64,000 bases of DNA from Phallusia mammillata. Lineage: Eukaryota; Chordata; Ascidiacea; Phlebobranchia; Ascidiidae. Numbering within the stretch: position 1 is the first letter of the stretch; each line of letters opens with the position of its first letter. The translations under genes and the position numbers were made by a program. The stretch spans positions 33,140 to 97,139 of the forward strand of contig QLIY01000631.1 of the NCBI GenBank assembly GCA_003260075.1. The letters run 5' to 3'. This document shows, piece after piece, positions 1-30,233 of this stretch. The notes under the pieces were generated by a model. The model had not been told where the DNA came from. It was given only the letters and a program-made list of their open reading frames with translations, and ran no database searches.

Positions 1-296
1 GATGCAACAACTTTCAAATGACACATATTCAGCAAAACGTCAGACAAAGATTTCGTAAACTAGCGCAATACGGTCGGTTTGTTGATGAACTAATACAAAC
101 AAACTTCTGCCCAGCACACCAACGGAGCGAATTAATCCTGCTACAAAATATACAACCGACAAGTTTCTTAAAACACAACACAAAACGACTGACTAGACTG
201 TTTGAAGTGAAGTGACAGCACATACCAATTGAAATTGAAATTGGCTTCACAAAGTCGACAATAATTTTAAAAACAACCATGGACATTTATGACGTA

Positions 297-312
297 ACAC
301 ACACACACACAC
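297..312. repeat. AC dinucleotide microsatellite
   Basis: Short run of AC repeats ending in an ambiguous base (N at 313), so the length is uncertain in the assembly. Confidence 0.8.
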
Positions 313-1961
313 NGATTGTTATCTTTTGGTTTGGGACCAAGAAGTCAGACGCGTTTGATAAGAGTCGCGACACTTTTTTGTAATCTCTTGGGAAAATTAT
401 AACGTGTGGGTAACATCGCGGGTTTTTCAAGGACGACAGGAAACCACAAAACGCCTTTCATGCTTTTACTGCGTAAACCCTTGCGGTGAGCTGCCTACCT
501 GTACATCAAATTGCAATGATAAAACTTCCTTTTATAGAAGGTCCATTTTAGAAATGAAAAAGTACCCAACAAATTTGAAATATTTTTAAGTTAACAGCAG
601 TAAAAAGGCAAAAAAAAACACCCCGTTTAAGAAACTGAGAATGCTTAAATTGAACAGTATCACACCCTACAACAAGCAGATCACTGTTCATGGGCAAACT
701 TTTTTTGTTTTGTGTCCTTTTCAAAAAAGGCTTTAATTGGAGTTATTGAATCATGGAATAAATTTGGTGCGCCATCTTGTTTACAACACAATCGCTTGAT
801 ATTTCTATCTATTCTACAACAAAGGAACAATTTTTCAAATTTAGGCTTCTGTGCATGCTTTTTATGGCATCCAGCAAAACGCACAATGCGGTCAGCAAAA
901 TGTCTGCACCTTATCAGCCTTATCTGGGCCGTTTCTCCCAAAGGGCTGTCGACATCTATTAAAAGCACATGGTATGCGGCATGCGCAATATTTCTCTAAA
1001 CAACAAACTGGTAACTTTCTTAGTTCAACTTCTCTGTAATGTTCGTTGTGCAAAAAAGCTGAATTTGATGATATAAGTGCCTTTTTCACTTCAAGTTCAC
1101 TTAAACAAGTAGCTGAACTTGTACACTAAACTCATAAAATGAACTGATTTTAAAACTGCAAAAACATAATTTACATTCCACAAGACAAAATGCTTTCAAA
1201 CGACGCAACCAATAAATTATTTTACTTGTACTAACTAAATTTGACCAAATACAAAACTTGTAAAAAACTTTTGTAAAGTAAACACATTTTTTTCCAAATT
1301 TTCAACAATCGCTTTAACTTTCGTCATAGTCATTGAATGAGCGTTGACAACAACGGCGATTGTTAAACACTTGCAATCAAATGTATTTGTAACCTAACCA
1401 CCGTCTTGTACTTCTAACAAAAGCTTTTCTATACGTCCAACCCTGTGTAATCCTTAGCTTGACACTGACACTAATTTTCGATCACTTCATAACGCTGTCT
1501 GGTTAGTCAAGGCTGCTGAAGACTGTCGGAATAAACTTTGGCCGGGGTACAACAGGTCACATCATGGCGTCACAGATGGCGGCTTCCGGCACCTAGAGAC
1601 GAGACTTAAAGGGGAACCGTACTGCATTTACAAAAAAAATTACAAACCAGTATAACTTTGCAGGAAAGTCGAATCAATCTTTATTCGTTTTCTTTGCTTA
1701 CGGTAGAACGTTAAACAAGTAACAATGTTTTTTTTAAACTTATAGCGGTTTTTCTTTAAGTTTTTGCACTTACATATTTTCGGAAAATAGTTTATCAAGT
1801 TCACGAAAAACATCAAGTCATGCCTCCCAAATCTTAAGAACGAATCACCTTGTGTTTTTCATGAATTTGAATCAATAAACATACGATTCCTTATTGTCTC
1901 TATTCACCAAGCAACAAGCTGGGAGATTCTAAGTACAAGTGTTGAATAGGTTATCATGAAG

Positions 1962-2210
1962 ACTTTTTCACATTTAACCGCACAGTGCTCACACTAAACG
2001 CTTCATAAAAGTTAGCGACTGGTTCCATATTAATTATGGTTCTCCAAACCGTCCGATAAATACGAACCTTTTTACAGACCATGCAATCATTAAGACTTTT
2101 TTCATTTGATCGGCCACTGCTTACAGCTTCACGAAAATTATTGAATGATTTCACATTACCTATGATTCTCAAACCTCCAAAAATATAAACCTTTTCACTG
2201 ACAGTCATTT
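1962..2210 (-). repeat. Diverged tandem duplication, about 125 bp per unit
   Basis: Two neighbouring segments (about 1962-2090 and 2092-2210) share an ordered set of short matches. Each runs from a 'gaagacttttttca'-like start to a 'tatgattctcaaacc'-like stretch and an 'aaacctttt' block. The minus strand stays open across both, and the two translated units resemble each other: KVxI, then RxIxN, then NFxEA, then KS. This could be an old duplicated coding segment or a diverged repeat; no family was recognised. Confidence 0.4.
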
Positions 2211-2958
2211 CCCACGTTAACCACCTGTTGCATGTCAGCGCAAATACCATTTTGATTTTATCGCGTTGCTATGGCCTGGGAAGGATCCAAAATTCCAAAT
2301 TTCAACGCAGCAATCACAATTCACATAGGACTTCCCCGTCCGTCAAGTACAGTGAACCCATCTTTACCTCGCGTTGCTAATTTTCGATGCTGTTCAGCGC
2401 ACTAATTTGATGCGGCATGACCTCAAACTTTTTTTCCCGATTTGCCCGAATTCTCTTTTACCTGACCGCAAGCTTTTAGCGTCACAACCTAAGTAATTTA
2501 TTACACCACCAAACTCTTCAGTCTGTCTTTCAAAAAATATTGTTCCAACATTTCGTCCACCAGGTTGCATATTTGATTAAGTTACCGAACCGGTGTGCTG
2601 CGAGACAAAATACACACGTTGATTTAACGATATCTTGTCGTTACAGTAATATATCTTCTTTACAGTGATGCAGATTATCAAGAGAATAACATAACGATTA
2701 TCAAGGGATTTTGTGACGTTTAAGACACTTGCGACACCTTTGTGTTGAGATTCTTAGCGGGGTTCTCGACGGACTTGACTTTTACCACTATAATGGTGGT
2801 GAATTTATACACCTGTATGGTATAGCATACATGTAAACTGTGTTACATCAAACATAGCTTATACCTCAAAACTGTTTTTTTTCTAATATCTGTTCAGGGT
2901 CTTTGCAACTTAGAGTCCGGGAAAACAAACAAGGAAAAGTTTTCGCGACCAACTAAAT

Positions 2959-3171
2959 CAGGGGTCGGCAACCTTTTTTGCACTGCGGGCGGTTTTGAAA
3001 GTGAAATTCTATCGCGGACCGGTCTTTCAAAAAACTACAAATATTTAGCAATGAAAACGCTTAAATTAGTTTATTATCCCCGGGATACATGGGCAAAATG
3101 TTTTATAGCATTCAACTTGAAAAGTTATACGGCCCGGTAACGAACTCCTCGCGGACCGGCGGTTGCTGACC

Positions 3172-3270
<99 letters not shown>

Positions 3271-3291
3271 ACCGGCGGTTGCCGACCACTG
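2959..3291. mobile_element. hAT-like MITE, family A, copy 1 (carries a 95-base C run)
   Basis: The left end CAGGGGTCGGCAACC and right end GGTTGCCGACCACTG are inverted repeats. The flanks AACTAAAT (2951-2958) and ATCTAAAT (3292-3299) match at 7 of 8 bases, the target-duplication size of hAT transposons. Two more copies lie at 59561-59760 and 61384-61618. In this copy a 21-bp segment before the right end is repeated on both sides of the C run at 3174-3268. There is no coding capacity, so this is a non-autonomous element. Confidence 0.85.
3174..3268. repeat. 95-base C homopolymer
   Basis: Unbroken C run inside the hAT-like element, bordered on both sides by copies of 'ggaccggcggttgcYgaccac'. 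Long pure C or G runs at 30166-30232 and 51588-51651 look alike. The true length and presence in the genome are doubtful; a sequencing or gap-filling artefact is possible. Confidence 0.9.
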
Positions 3292-3677
3292 ATCTAAATG
3301 ACATTCAAAAATATTTTCTCAATACTATTTTATTTGTTGTAAGTTTTCTTGTTCTGGATATGTTTGAGCTGTATCAAATTTATTCAGAGACTTAGAAAGG
3401 TTTACAAACACAGAATTAGATCGTTTACAAAGATTCGATTGTTCCTAAGGCGAATATTTGGCTGACATCTGTTGCGAATCTAAAAACATCATCTCGTTCC
3501 ATTACACTAGCCAAAAAAATCGGTTCTGGTGCTTTGCAGTGCCAAGGTAAGCGTTAATAATAAATGAGAACAGCAATGCATTCAATTAGCAATGATTGGT
3601 TCACCACAAAAAGGTATTTTAGGCTTACCTTCGAACATATGTGAGGTAAAATCGTTTAGTCAACAGCCTTGACATCA

Positions 3678-3884
3678 ACCGTATTCCCTTGGGCGTTAAG
3701 TGGATTGAGTCTTAATATAGGATGTCGCAGTTTGGGCATTTTCAAAGTCAAATAAATTTATTTAAATAGCATATGTTCAACGGCATTCCCTTGGGCGTAA
3801 AGTGAATTAAGTCTCAATGTATAGATTGTCGGATTTTGCGCATTTTTTAAGGCAAATATATTTAATTGCAATAGCATATGTTCA
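3678..3884. repeat. Tandem duplication, about 0.1 kb unit
   Basis: Copy 1 (3678-3779) and copy 2 (3780-3884) share 'attcccttgggcg', 'gcattttt', 'aaatatattta' and an identical end 'atagcatatgttca'. The copies have diverged by substitutions and small indels, so this is an old duplication and not one of the recent homopolymer-joined ones. Confidence 0.75.
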
Positions 3885-5125
3885 GATTTTATAAAGTAAA
3901 AAAACACTTTGTTTTTTTTTTCCTTTTCTGATAATTGTTTCTTTAAAAATCAGGTTTCCAAAACCTGCTGAAAGGTGATGAATTATACCGGAACCTTTTA
4001 GCCAAAAAGATCGCATTGTAACCTTTCGTCAATTATAGGGTGTTTCCAGTAAACTAACGTTGCTTAAAAAGCGTAGATGATACAGTTAAATTTGCAATTA
4101 CACACGTAAAGGTTTGCCTCGATAAAAACAGGTTCAAAATTCCTGAGGCCGTTGGGAAGCCACGAATGTCACAACTCTCGCCTTACCGAACCGCGACGAT
4201 AAACACATTAAGGACGAGGTTAGATAAAATCTGATCGACGCGCAAGACCATTAGAGCAAGATACGATCAAACCAAGAAGCAAAATGAGCGATTTTAGATG
4301 TCATTTACTTGGACAGTTGATTTTAATTTGTTGTTTAATCTTTATTTGAAAATCTAATTTTAAACCGGATGGATCAATACGCGTAGAATTGGCTGTCAAC
4401 GTAACTAAATCCATTTTCAATGGATTTTTTGCTTGTCAATGCAAAACCGCAGGATTTTGGTACGTTAGTCTTCATGGGTAACCTTTCCGACGATTAGCAG
4501 ATGCTTTTATATGCTTTCAATACCCTACATACACTGTAATTCTAACCTATGTTTCTATCCAGGCTTATAGCGACCTTTCTGAGCATTTTTGTCTTTGCCT
4601 AAGTATCCACTAAGATTAAAACTAGGTTTCTGTAGAAATATTTTACACATTTTCTGACAAAACCACCTCCAAAGGGTTTAAAAAGGACGAAAACATCTAC
4701 AAATTTCGGACAAAACATTACACTGTTGCGGAAGATAGCACCCAAAAATGTTACTCTACAACTTCTAGCTATCCAACCATACAAAAACCGCAAATCAAGA
4801 TATGCTTGTAGTATCGTGTATCAACTCGCACGCGTTTGTATTGCTTGCCTTGTTGCGAATACAAGTTTCCTGAATGCGCTGTGTCGATTGATATTGAAGC
4901 AGAACGATTGAAGGGCATATAAAACAGCAAAGGCGTGTAAAACAAACCTTGTAGATGCAACCAATTGAGTTAATTGGAGCAATTTCTGTCGTTATCATGA
5001 ACTGCAAAGTTGTAGCTACGATCGTTCAAATAAAGCGTTTGATCTAATTCGTCAGATGGAAAACAATCGTTTCTGCCACATTGCATTTTATTTTGTGTTT
5101 TTGAATGTCACAGAATATTTTTGTG

Positions 5126-7049
5126 CTACTTGTAATGCACACAGAAAGATTGCCCACAAATGTTTACAACAGTTGTTGATCCGTTGTCAAGAAGCAGCTT
5201 TAAACTACTACCGACCAATAACTGAGATTGGAAAATAGAACATGTACATTCATACCTGTGTAAAGTGGAAAACATGGACGGCTATTCTTTGTAAATTTAT
5301 TAAGAAAACGACTTAAACTTGCACTTGTTTTTTTGTTTGAAACCAGTTGAATTGCCATTTGACCGCCTGATGAGCATAAAATTACTAATATTCGAGCAAA
5401 AATTTACATACCCTTGGCCTTGACGTTGAGTCCAGACATAGTTTGGACCAGACATCAAACATATGTTTTCGCTTCCCTGGGTACAAATTATCAGTCGACA
5501 ATAAGCCCCTCGATTGACATAAAAATCCCCATGGGGTTCACGCACATTAATTGTCTGCCACCACCGTCAAATTAAACCGTAACTTACGATAAACATTCTA
5601 AAATATTCGCTATTATCGACAACCAAACTGCCTTGGGAAGAATTTTCGGCTCAGACTTTTTTAGTAACCACTTGTCAATAGATGAATAGATAAATGGAAG
5701 AAAAAACTATTTTTTTAACAAACAAAATCAATAAAGGACAAACGGTTTAAAATCACATCATGCATACCATAATTTCGGAATAAGGTGTGACAAATGTTAA
5801 GCTATTTGTTCTAGTGTATGAGTTAATTACTGTTTTCGGTGTATTAATCTGGATGCCTATAGAACTTACTTCTGCTTAAAATCACTTTTTACAGGCCGCA
5901 ACCTTTTGAACCAAACGCCTAAATACGCTGCGTCTGTACTTTGTCAGCTAAAACGTCTGACGAAAATAACTGTTTAAACGGCAACCACCCTTGAAATTTA
6001 GCCCATGCAAAGGAAACAGTGCAAAGTCAATCGAACGCTTTTCGGGTCATAGACAGCGTTTTTCTGACGCTTGCGAAAAAAGAAAATGGATAGCAAGACT
6101 AAACCGCTAAGAATTAAAAAAAAAAACGGTTAATACCTAAACTAGTTATATGCACTTAAAAACTAAGCTATGTGTATGCAAGCAGATACAGCCGACAATT
6201 TAGTTTTCGCAGTTGACAAGCAGATGGCAAACAACCTTAATGGATAAATTGCGATATCATCACAAACATATTGACAGGCAGCATATGCTGTTAGTCACAC
6301 ATCTCGTGTTTGTCAAACTAAGTAAATGATTGGCAGTTCCACACAACATATAAGATCGTCGTTTAGCCAAAACACTAAAAAGTTGCTACTGCATAGATAT
6401 GCTGTTAAGCCGCATTTTTACATGGGTCATGAACATACTTTTTTCTTGGACGATGCCGCAGATAAGGACTAATTTTTGGATTAGGAAAAAAATGGGACAC
6501 GCTTTCAAATCTTTGACCCTGAAGACTGGTTAGGGTGCTGCAACCTGCAATGATAGCATAGTGTACGAGCTATATAGTTGTGTTTAAGTTGCTTTACTAA
6601 ACTTTTGACATTTCTTTCGGTTTGGCAAAATTTACATTCTAAACACCTCAGCCAAGTTCAATAAACGGTCGAAAAAAATATAACATCAATTTACACACGC
6701 ACAAACCACCAAATACAGTTTCTTAACAGCACAACACAGTAACTTTCAATACATAACTTGTTAAACTATAGTACCTACTTTTCCTTACGCCAACGTCTGT
6801 AAGATTTCCTCCTACATTTACAACCACACATTGTCCTACAAATCAATCCTATTGAAAAACTGTGACCTCACAAGCACAACATAAAACGTGTTTTGTTGTC
6901 AAACAATGGGCCGAACTAGCTAATTGAGCCTCGTTGGAACAACTTCAAACCCTTCAGTATGCGAAAATCCGTCTGGGCAATGGGGCTTACAGCGCAACTG
7001 TCGGTACATCCTGTTAGCGTTCGAGATGGGCACGGTAACATTCCTCTTG
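5126..7049 (-). CDS. 3' exons of an unknown Cys-containing, probably extracellular protein (partial)
   Basis: I do not recognise this gene. Three minus-strand exons fit in phase: 7049-6991 (enters in phase 1, leaves in phase 0, donor GTAAGC), 5554-5412 (phase 0 to 2, donor GTATGT) and 5255-5126 (phase 2, ending in TAG). Together they encode about 108 residues with several spaced cysteines, including CPSRTLTGCTDSC in the first exon, RLIICTQGSENIC in the second and YECTCSIFQ in the last. Introns have AG acceptors, two of them with modest pyrimidine tracts. The absence of stops in the joined frame and the cysteine pattern support a real 3' end of an extracellular or secreted protein. No start or signal peptide was found; upstream exons should lie beyond 7049. 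The 6991-7049 exon is the least certain of the three. Confidence 0.42.
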
Positions 7050-7751
7050 CTTAGCAGGAAAAAGAACCAAATGTTTTGTTTTGGTTTGGTACAGTTACAT
7101 TAGATAACTCGACTGAATAAGATATACAGAAATTTTTATCATAGCTTTTGTATGCTGAAAAGCTTGTAAGGGCTGTAACTGAAAACAGTAATTGCAATGC
7201 ATTTGTTAAACCCACAGTTTAGTCTAAAACCTGCAACCTGCTTTTTCACACCAGACTAAACGTGCTTTACCTGAAACGCTTGGGGCTAGTTATCGTCTTA
7301 CTTCAAATCAGAATGGTGGATGATCTCCAGTAAACTGATAAACACCTGCTGATATACAGTAGAAAATGTGATGTCCATGATTAGGAGAAATGTCCTGCTA
7401 ACATGGGTTCGGTCTTGTAAGTAATTTAGGAACATTGCATTTTGTCACGCAATGCTTGAAGGTAATTTCTAAACTTTGGCTCACGAATTATTTCCCAAAC
7501 ATCAAATTATTAATAATTTTTTTTTTTTTGGTAGGCCTAACCAATTTTCCCACAGCCGTACAACATAACGCAGTCAACAAATGTATACTGTGCTTGACAT
7601 GACATGATACGTCCCCTTCAGACACAAATAAACAATATTATCAGCCACGAAGTGTCGCTGCGGAACAAGTTAAAAAAGAGGGGAATTTCTCAAAATAGGC
7701 GGCAAAAACGTTGGTGATATAAAGCCTTTTCGTTTTCAAGTGCAGAAGTGT

Positions 7752-7871
7752 TGTTGACCGAAATTTCGGCGTTTCACTACGCAGAACAATAATACACTTC
7801 GATTGTTTTTGACCCCCCCCCCCTGTTGACCGAAATTTCGGCGTTTCACTACGCAGAACAATAATACACTT
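7752..7871. repeat. 48-bp tandem duplication joined by 11 C
   Basis: Copy 1 is 7752-7799 and copy 2 is 7824-7871. They are identical as read and separated by a short spacer that ends in an 11-base C run (7813-7823). The same layout recurs at six other places in this window. Confidence 0.9.
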
Positions 7872-9059
7872 GTTTGTTTTAAAAAACTCTTGCAGTTTTG
7901 GCTGTGAGAGGTTGTCGCAACTTGTCGACTGACGCCAAAAAGATATCGAAATTTTATTGGGTGAGGTAATTGGAGTTAACATGAACATCGATGATCACTA
8001 GCGTATTTAATTTAGGGGGGGGGCTGTTTTAGTATTGCATCTTGCAATTTCAGACAAAACTGTAAATGGCAATGTGCGTAACGCATTAATTCACACATCT
8101 CAATAAACAATGCCAATCTAGGCCACTTGGCGTCCAACTGCGCGTATGACGTCACAATGGATTTTATAATAGCTTTGTTATGTCACACTCATACAAGTGA
8201 AGATAATTCACAACGTGATTAAGAGGCAACCACTGTTAGAAACAACTGTGTCGAGTGTTACATGTATACGATCGAATCGTGACTATACGTTCGTTACTTA
8301 CAGCAACAGTAAGGGCTTCACAGGGCCTTAGGCTAACCAGCATTTAGTTGATATTGCGAGTTTAGTAGACACAACAGGTGCTAACAGAGAGGTCTACACA
8401 GTCTACCGCCAGATGGCGCATTTTCCGCCGAAAGGTGGCGCAAAATATTTTGTATTATTGGTCCCCCCCTAAAAACGATCCTAGATACGCCACTGTCGAT
8501 GATGTAATGGTGATGAGAGCCAATTGTAATCACTTCAAACAAGAAAACACATGATCCACAGTCGATTTGACACTTGACTTTGGGTGTAACTTGTAAACAG
8601 TTCAATGTTGTTGGCAACAGTAAGGCTAAAAAGTCAAATAATATGTCAATGAAGCGTTTAAGTTGCGCAATAAAGAACTGTTTCAAGAATGATACTATGG
8701 CCTATTGTCATAGTTTTACGTACGCTGCGTCTTTGATAAATCGATGTGATTACCGATTCTTGTTTAATGTTTATTTTACTGGGCCACCTGTGTTATAGCT
8801 TTTGATAAACAGTGTATGAATTTGAGAGACATTTGAACTGTACATGCCAAAAACGAACGATCATCACTCAGTATATACTTGTTTACAACGTGGAAATTTG
8901 CAGCTTTTAACTTTCGATACAGCCTGCGGTGTTTCTGAACTAATTTTAGAATATACAGACCTTGTCTATTAAAACAGTGTAATTTACTGTGGCAAGTAAG
9001 GCTTTACAAACAAAAAACTGTTTGGTTATCCAGCCAGCGTATAGTTGTTTACAACGTGT

Positions 9060-9370
9060 CAATTTACATCGAGACAGGCGAGCCAAGCTGGTTTGTGGAT
9101 TGTCGCTATGACGTGAAGGCATGACGCCATTGCGCGCTCAACCATGAAACAAGGAAGTCGGTAAAACGGCGTAAACAACTCATTCATAGGTTCTTGTGGG
9201 CTCGCGGTGAGACGACGGCGGTTTAAGTCTCTATTCGTCAACTTGTTTGTGCCAGTTGGCGACCAAGGCATCAAAGCACGGGACGATCACGCCGGCAGTG
9301 TCTTTGTCAGAGGCAGTTCGAGCCGGTTTTTCCGAAGTAGACTTGTTTTTGAGCAGTTTACGGCCTGGGT
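9060..9370 (+). promoter_or_regulatory. Possible promoter or 5' leader region of the PI3K gene
   Basis: This stretch has more G+C and CpG than its surroundings and lies 0.6 to 0.9 kb upstream of the PI3K start codon on the same strand. No TATA box or initiator is clear. The assignment rests only on composition and position. Confidence 0.25.
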
Positions 9371-9949
9371 TTGGGTTTCGCATTGATTGTTTACGTTAAA
9401 ACTTGTTTTTGTTGGCTTTATCTACCTTAAATCAAACATAAACAATATCAAGAGTTTGTTATTCAGTTAGCAGGGTGTACAGCCTATATTAAATTGTTAA
9501 CGTTTTTGTTGTGTTGTAGAAGTAGGTTTCAAACATTTTATCCCCCAGTGCTTTAAAATAATTGACAACTTATTGTCTATACTGAAATGTATTGTAATTA
9601 CAGTGATTAGGTGCTAATAGTAATTTGATTCATACACTGTTTCATCATGTAACATAACACACATCAAAACCTGCTAAAAATTGAGATAAATATAAACTGA
9701 AATCTGTTTCCAAACAAGGTAAGCTTAAGGCCCTTACATTATCTGAAATGTGCATGCAACAAGTATATAATAATATGCAACTGAAATTGTAACTCAAAAA
9801 TTGGGAATTATGTGGCGAGATAATTCAATAGCTCAGAAATGGTTTTGTAATATATTATCTCAGCAAATAATGTTATCAACCAACAGGTTTATTAAAAACA
9901 ATAATCTTACCAGGGAAAATTGTATTGCATTCCATTTTACAGTCGTTAT

Positions 9950-9964
9950 TTTGCATTTACAGCC
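9950..9964 (+). promoter_or_regulatory. Splice acceptor directly before the PI3K start codon
   Basis: A good acceptor (TTTGCATTTACAG, ending at 9962) lies two bases before the ATG at 9965. It could end a 5' UTR intron or be a spliced-leader trans-splice site, as is common in tunicates. Similar acceptors lie just upstream of four other start codons in this window. Confidence 0.5.
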
Positions 9965-27342
<17,378 letters not shown>

Positions 27343-28600
27343 TTACTTCACAATGCCAATGGTGACGTAATAGCCACGATTTTGACGTAACTAGCCAGGG
27401 TGTTTAGAAGATTGGGTCGATGGTTGGATTAGTTTATTTTTCTGTTTTTTGTTGTTGTTTTCGTTAGAAAGCATTTTGTAGTGAGTTTTTTCGGTTGTGT
27501 GTTGTGATTATTCAAGCACTTAAGTTTTTATTTTTGTTTTTTTTTTCGCTATCGCGCGATTTTGCTGCGTGGCGCCACCACGTGGGTCATGTGACTGCGC
27601 GCGCCTCAAGTGACTCGGAAAAAGTGCAATGGACTGATTTCTGTTTTTTATAAAATTCGAAAAACTAGAACAGCGATAACGAGAGAATAAAAAGAAAAAA
27701 TAAATCACCTTTTTCGCGGCTTCTCTCGATTCGTCGCCACATTTCGGGCCACTGTCGTCACAAAAAAGCTGAAATGGTCGCTTCTTCAGTGTGCTTCTGA
27801 CGTAACAATCATCCTTATTCCACTGTTTTGTGCACACGTAGACGGCATCGAGATTTGTGAAGTCATTTTGCTTACGTAATCATCTTTTTCTAATCTGAAA
27901 CTTTTATACCCAGATAATATATAAGTTTGTTGTTCCTGTTCTGTGTTGTTTTTCTGTTGTTTCTTTTTGTTTGTGCGTGTGTTGGTGACTTGTACCTGGG
28001 ACTAATGATTTGTCGAATTCGTGATTCTGTCATAATTTGTACGGAGCGATCTGTTGCTGCTGATATTGGAATAATTTCGTGTGCGTGATTCGGTTTGAGG
28101 GAATACCCTGTTGCTGATCACGTGACCGGATTGAATAAATTATTATGCTACACAGCGAAACGGTGGCTTGGATAAATCCTAACCTCCAGTGGACAGAACA
28201 ATGTCTGAACGTGAGCGATAACACGATGCGCCCTGTGCAAAGCGTCAACTCTGCTGAAAACGTGTTTTTTACAATGTAGTTTCGATCTTGCACTGCCATT
28301 TTTGTGTTTTAAAAAACAAATTGACCTGCATTCAGATTAAATAATTCTATCATCTTCTTTAATTAATTACCAACTTAGTATGTTAGAAACCGATTTACGC
28401 TGAATAGTTTTGAAAAGGCGGCTTCTACATTTACTCGTCCACCTGTTTAATCACGTTTGACAGTTAACAGTACAAATGTTTTTTCCTGGATACCATGTGA
28501 ATGGAAAACACTTCACTTTTAAGCTAAAAAAAGGTTGCTTTCTCTCACATGGTCGGTGTGTTTTATGGTGACGTTGCACTTTAGCTTTGCAACACAAAAG
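27343..28600. other. 3' region between convergent PI3K and mucin-like genes
   Basis: The first part is presumably PI3K 3' UTR. AATAAA occurs at 27686-27691, with a second close by, making these candidate polyadenylation signals. A CpG-richer stretch lies at about 27545-27620. I see no further coding sequence. Confidence 0.4.
27686..27691 (+). promoter_or_regulatory. Candidate polyadenylation signal of the PI3K gene
   Basis: AATAAA 344 bases after the stop codon, with a second AATAAA about ten bases on. No transcript data are available to confirm use. Confidence 0.35.
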
Positions 28601-30164
28601 TCACGGTGTGTAACTTAAATGTAAGTAACCATGTCCATCTCGGGCACAGCAGCTGCTTGTAGTGGTCATGTGCTTGGGACTCGTACGCTGCTCGTCGCTG
28701 ATTGGTTGGTTCAAATTCTCTGTGCCAATTTTTCGCGCGTAGACGACCTCCGGGACCACGTGGCGCGAAAATGTGACGTCATTGATGCAGACGGACACCC
28801 GTTCATCTCCTAAAATTCCTGTTCGGGTTGTGTTTACATAAAGATGCGGTTCTGTGGGGAAAAAACAATACACCTATATAGCTTTGCCCAGGACACGGAA
28901 TAAAACGTTAACCATGACTTATAAGAAGAAAGAAATTATGTCCTTATTCAAAAAATATATGATTAATAAATATATAGTCACCGAGTATACACACAATAGA
29001 AACACCAAGTCAACTTAACACCCTATGTAACTAAATAGACTGACTAAAGTCAAGTTGCTAATTGTCAAATAGACAAAATCTGTTATGAAACTGAATTAGA
29101 CATCAATAAGAGTCATTTAGAAATATATACAAACAACTACAAACTGTAATTTTGCCCATATGACAGAATAATATGGTTTTAAAATTTACAAGCATTTGAC
29201 TTTTTGTGAAACATCAAAATACCTGAAACTCTTCCATTTTCCATTTGTTTTGGTGATGAATTACTTGATTCAAGGAGAGGTTTTCTTGATGATTTCCTGA
29301 AAGCATAAAAGTTTTTAGGAAAACTGTCATTACATTTGAAAAAGGAAAACAACACATTATGTTTAGATTACCCATGTTTCCCAATAAATGGGCGTTATAG
29401 TAAACTTTGGCAAACAAGTGACGTTTTGCATGTTGCTCAAAATTTTTGGCAAGATACTGCAGTTGTAAATGTACTTTCGAAGTCGTGGTTCCTCAAATGG
29501 GAAATTGTGGCCCTGGATTAGTCTGGCTTTTGATTTTAGAACATGATACAGTGACAAGGGACATTTGCCTATATAACTCTTTGGTCATCCAATATAAGCA
29601 ACTTGGTGAAAAGTGTTTGTAACATTGACTGCTTCAAACATAAAAGGAAATTGATAAACTGGTGCTAGTGTTTCAACCTAAAACGTCATATATTTGCTTT
29701 CATAAAGGATACGCTTCAAAACCAACAAGCAGCTTACAGAAAAGTTAAAAAAACGCTATGCTAGAGAAAATCGAATAATCAGTAGGTTCAAAGAGCTTTG
29801 TACAAAATACGTTTAGCAAGCCACACAAAAAGTGTGTCATAACAAGTTTATTTCCAGGGACTTCAGTAACGTAGGTTTCGAACTCTCCAATGAAACGATT
29901 TAAGCACAGGAAGCAACGTCTATAAGCACTCCTGGTCATCATTATTGTGTCGTCATAATGAATAATTAACGCGGCAGTAAAAGTGAAGGCACAATGAAGT
30001 ATCAGCTGCAATACATACGTACTGTCCAAAACAAAGACCGTGTATATAACTTAAAACATTGTTTTCCTACCACGGGTGGTTAGTTTTATGGCCCTTCGAC
30101 TGGTCCTATCAACGTTCCCCCAGTCGTGTTTACCCACAATGCGCCAACCTCACTTTCTTGTGAG

Positions 30165-30233
<69 letters not shown>

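Larger units (their letters stand above)
1..5125. other. Left intergenic region
   Basis: AT-rich sequence in which I can build no complete gene. It holds an AC microsatellite with one N, a diverged tandem duplication near 2 kb, a hAT-like element broken by a 95-base C run, and a 0.1-kb tandem duplication near 3.7 kb. A minus-strand open segment (681-995) follows a plausible acceptor but cannot be linked to other exons. Confidence 0.5.
7050..9964. other. Intergenic region upstream of the PI3K gene
   Basis: No gene could be assembled here. It contains a homopolymer-joined tandem duplication (7752-7871), a 9-base G run (8015-8023), and a stretch at about 8440-8496 ending in 'tacgccactg', which resembles one end of a hAT-like element whose other end I could not place. 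The sequence is GC-richer between about 9060 and 9370. Confidence 0.5.

Noticed and set aside
681-995. Minus-strand open segment after a TTTAG acceptor, ending in TGA
   Set aside because: Cys- and Lys-rich and possibly a terminal exon, but the upstream frame closes and I found no partner exon or family.
7641-7988. 115-codon minus-strand frame with an internal repeated peptide
   Set aside because: The repeat comes from the homopolymer-joined duplication; no splice context or family.
8381-8500. hAT-like element ending in TACGCCACTG
   Set aside because: Only one end is convincing; the other could not be located.
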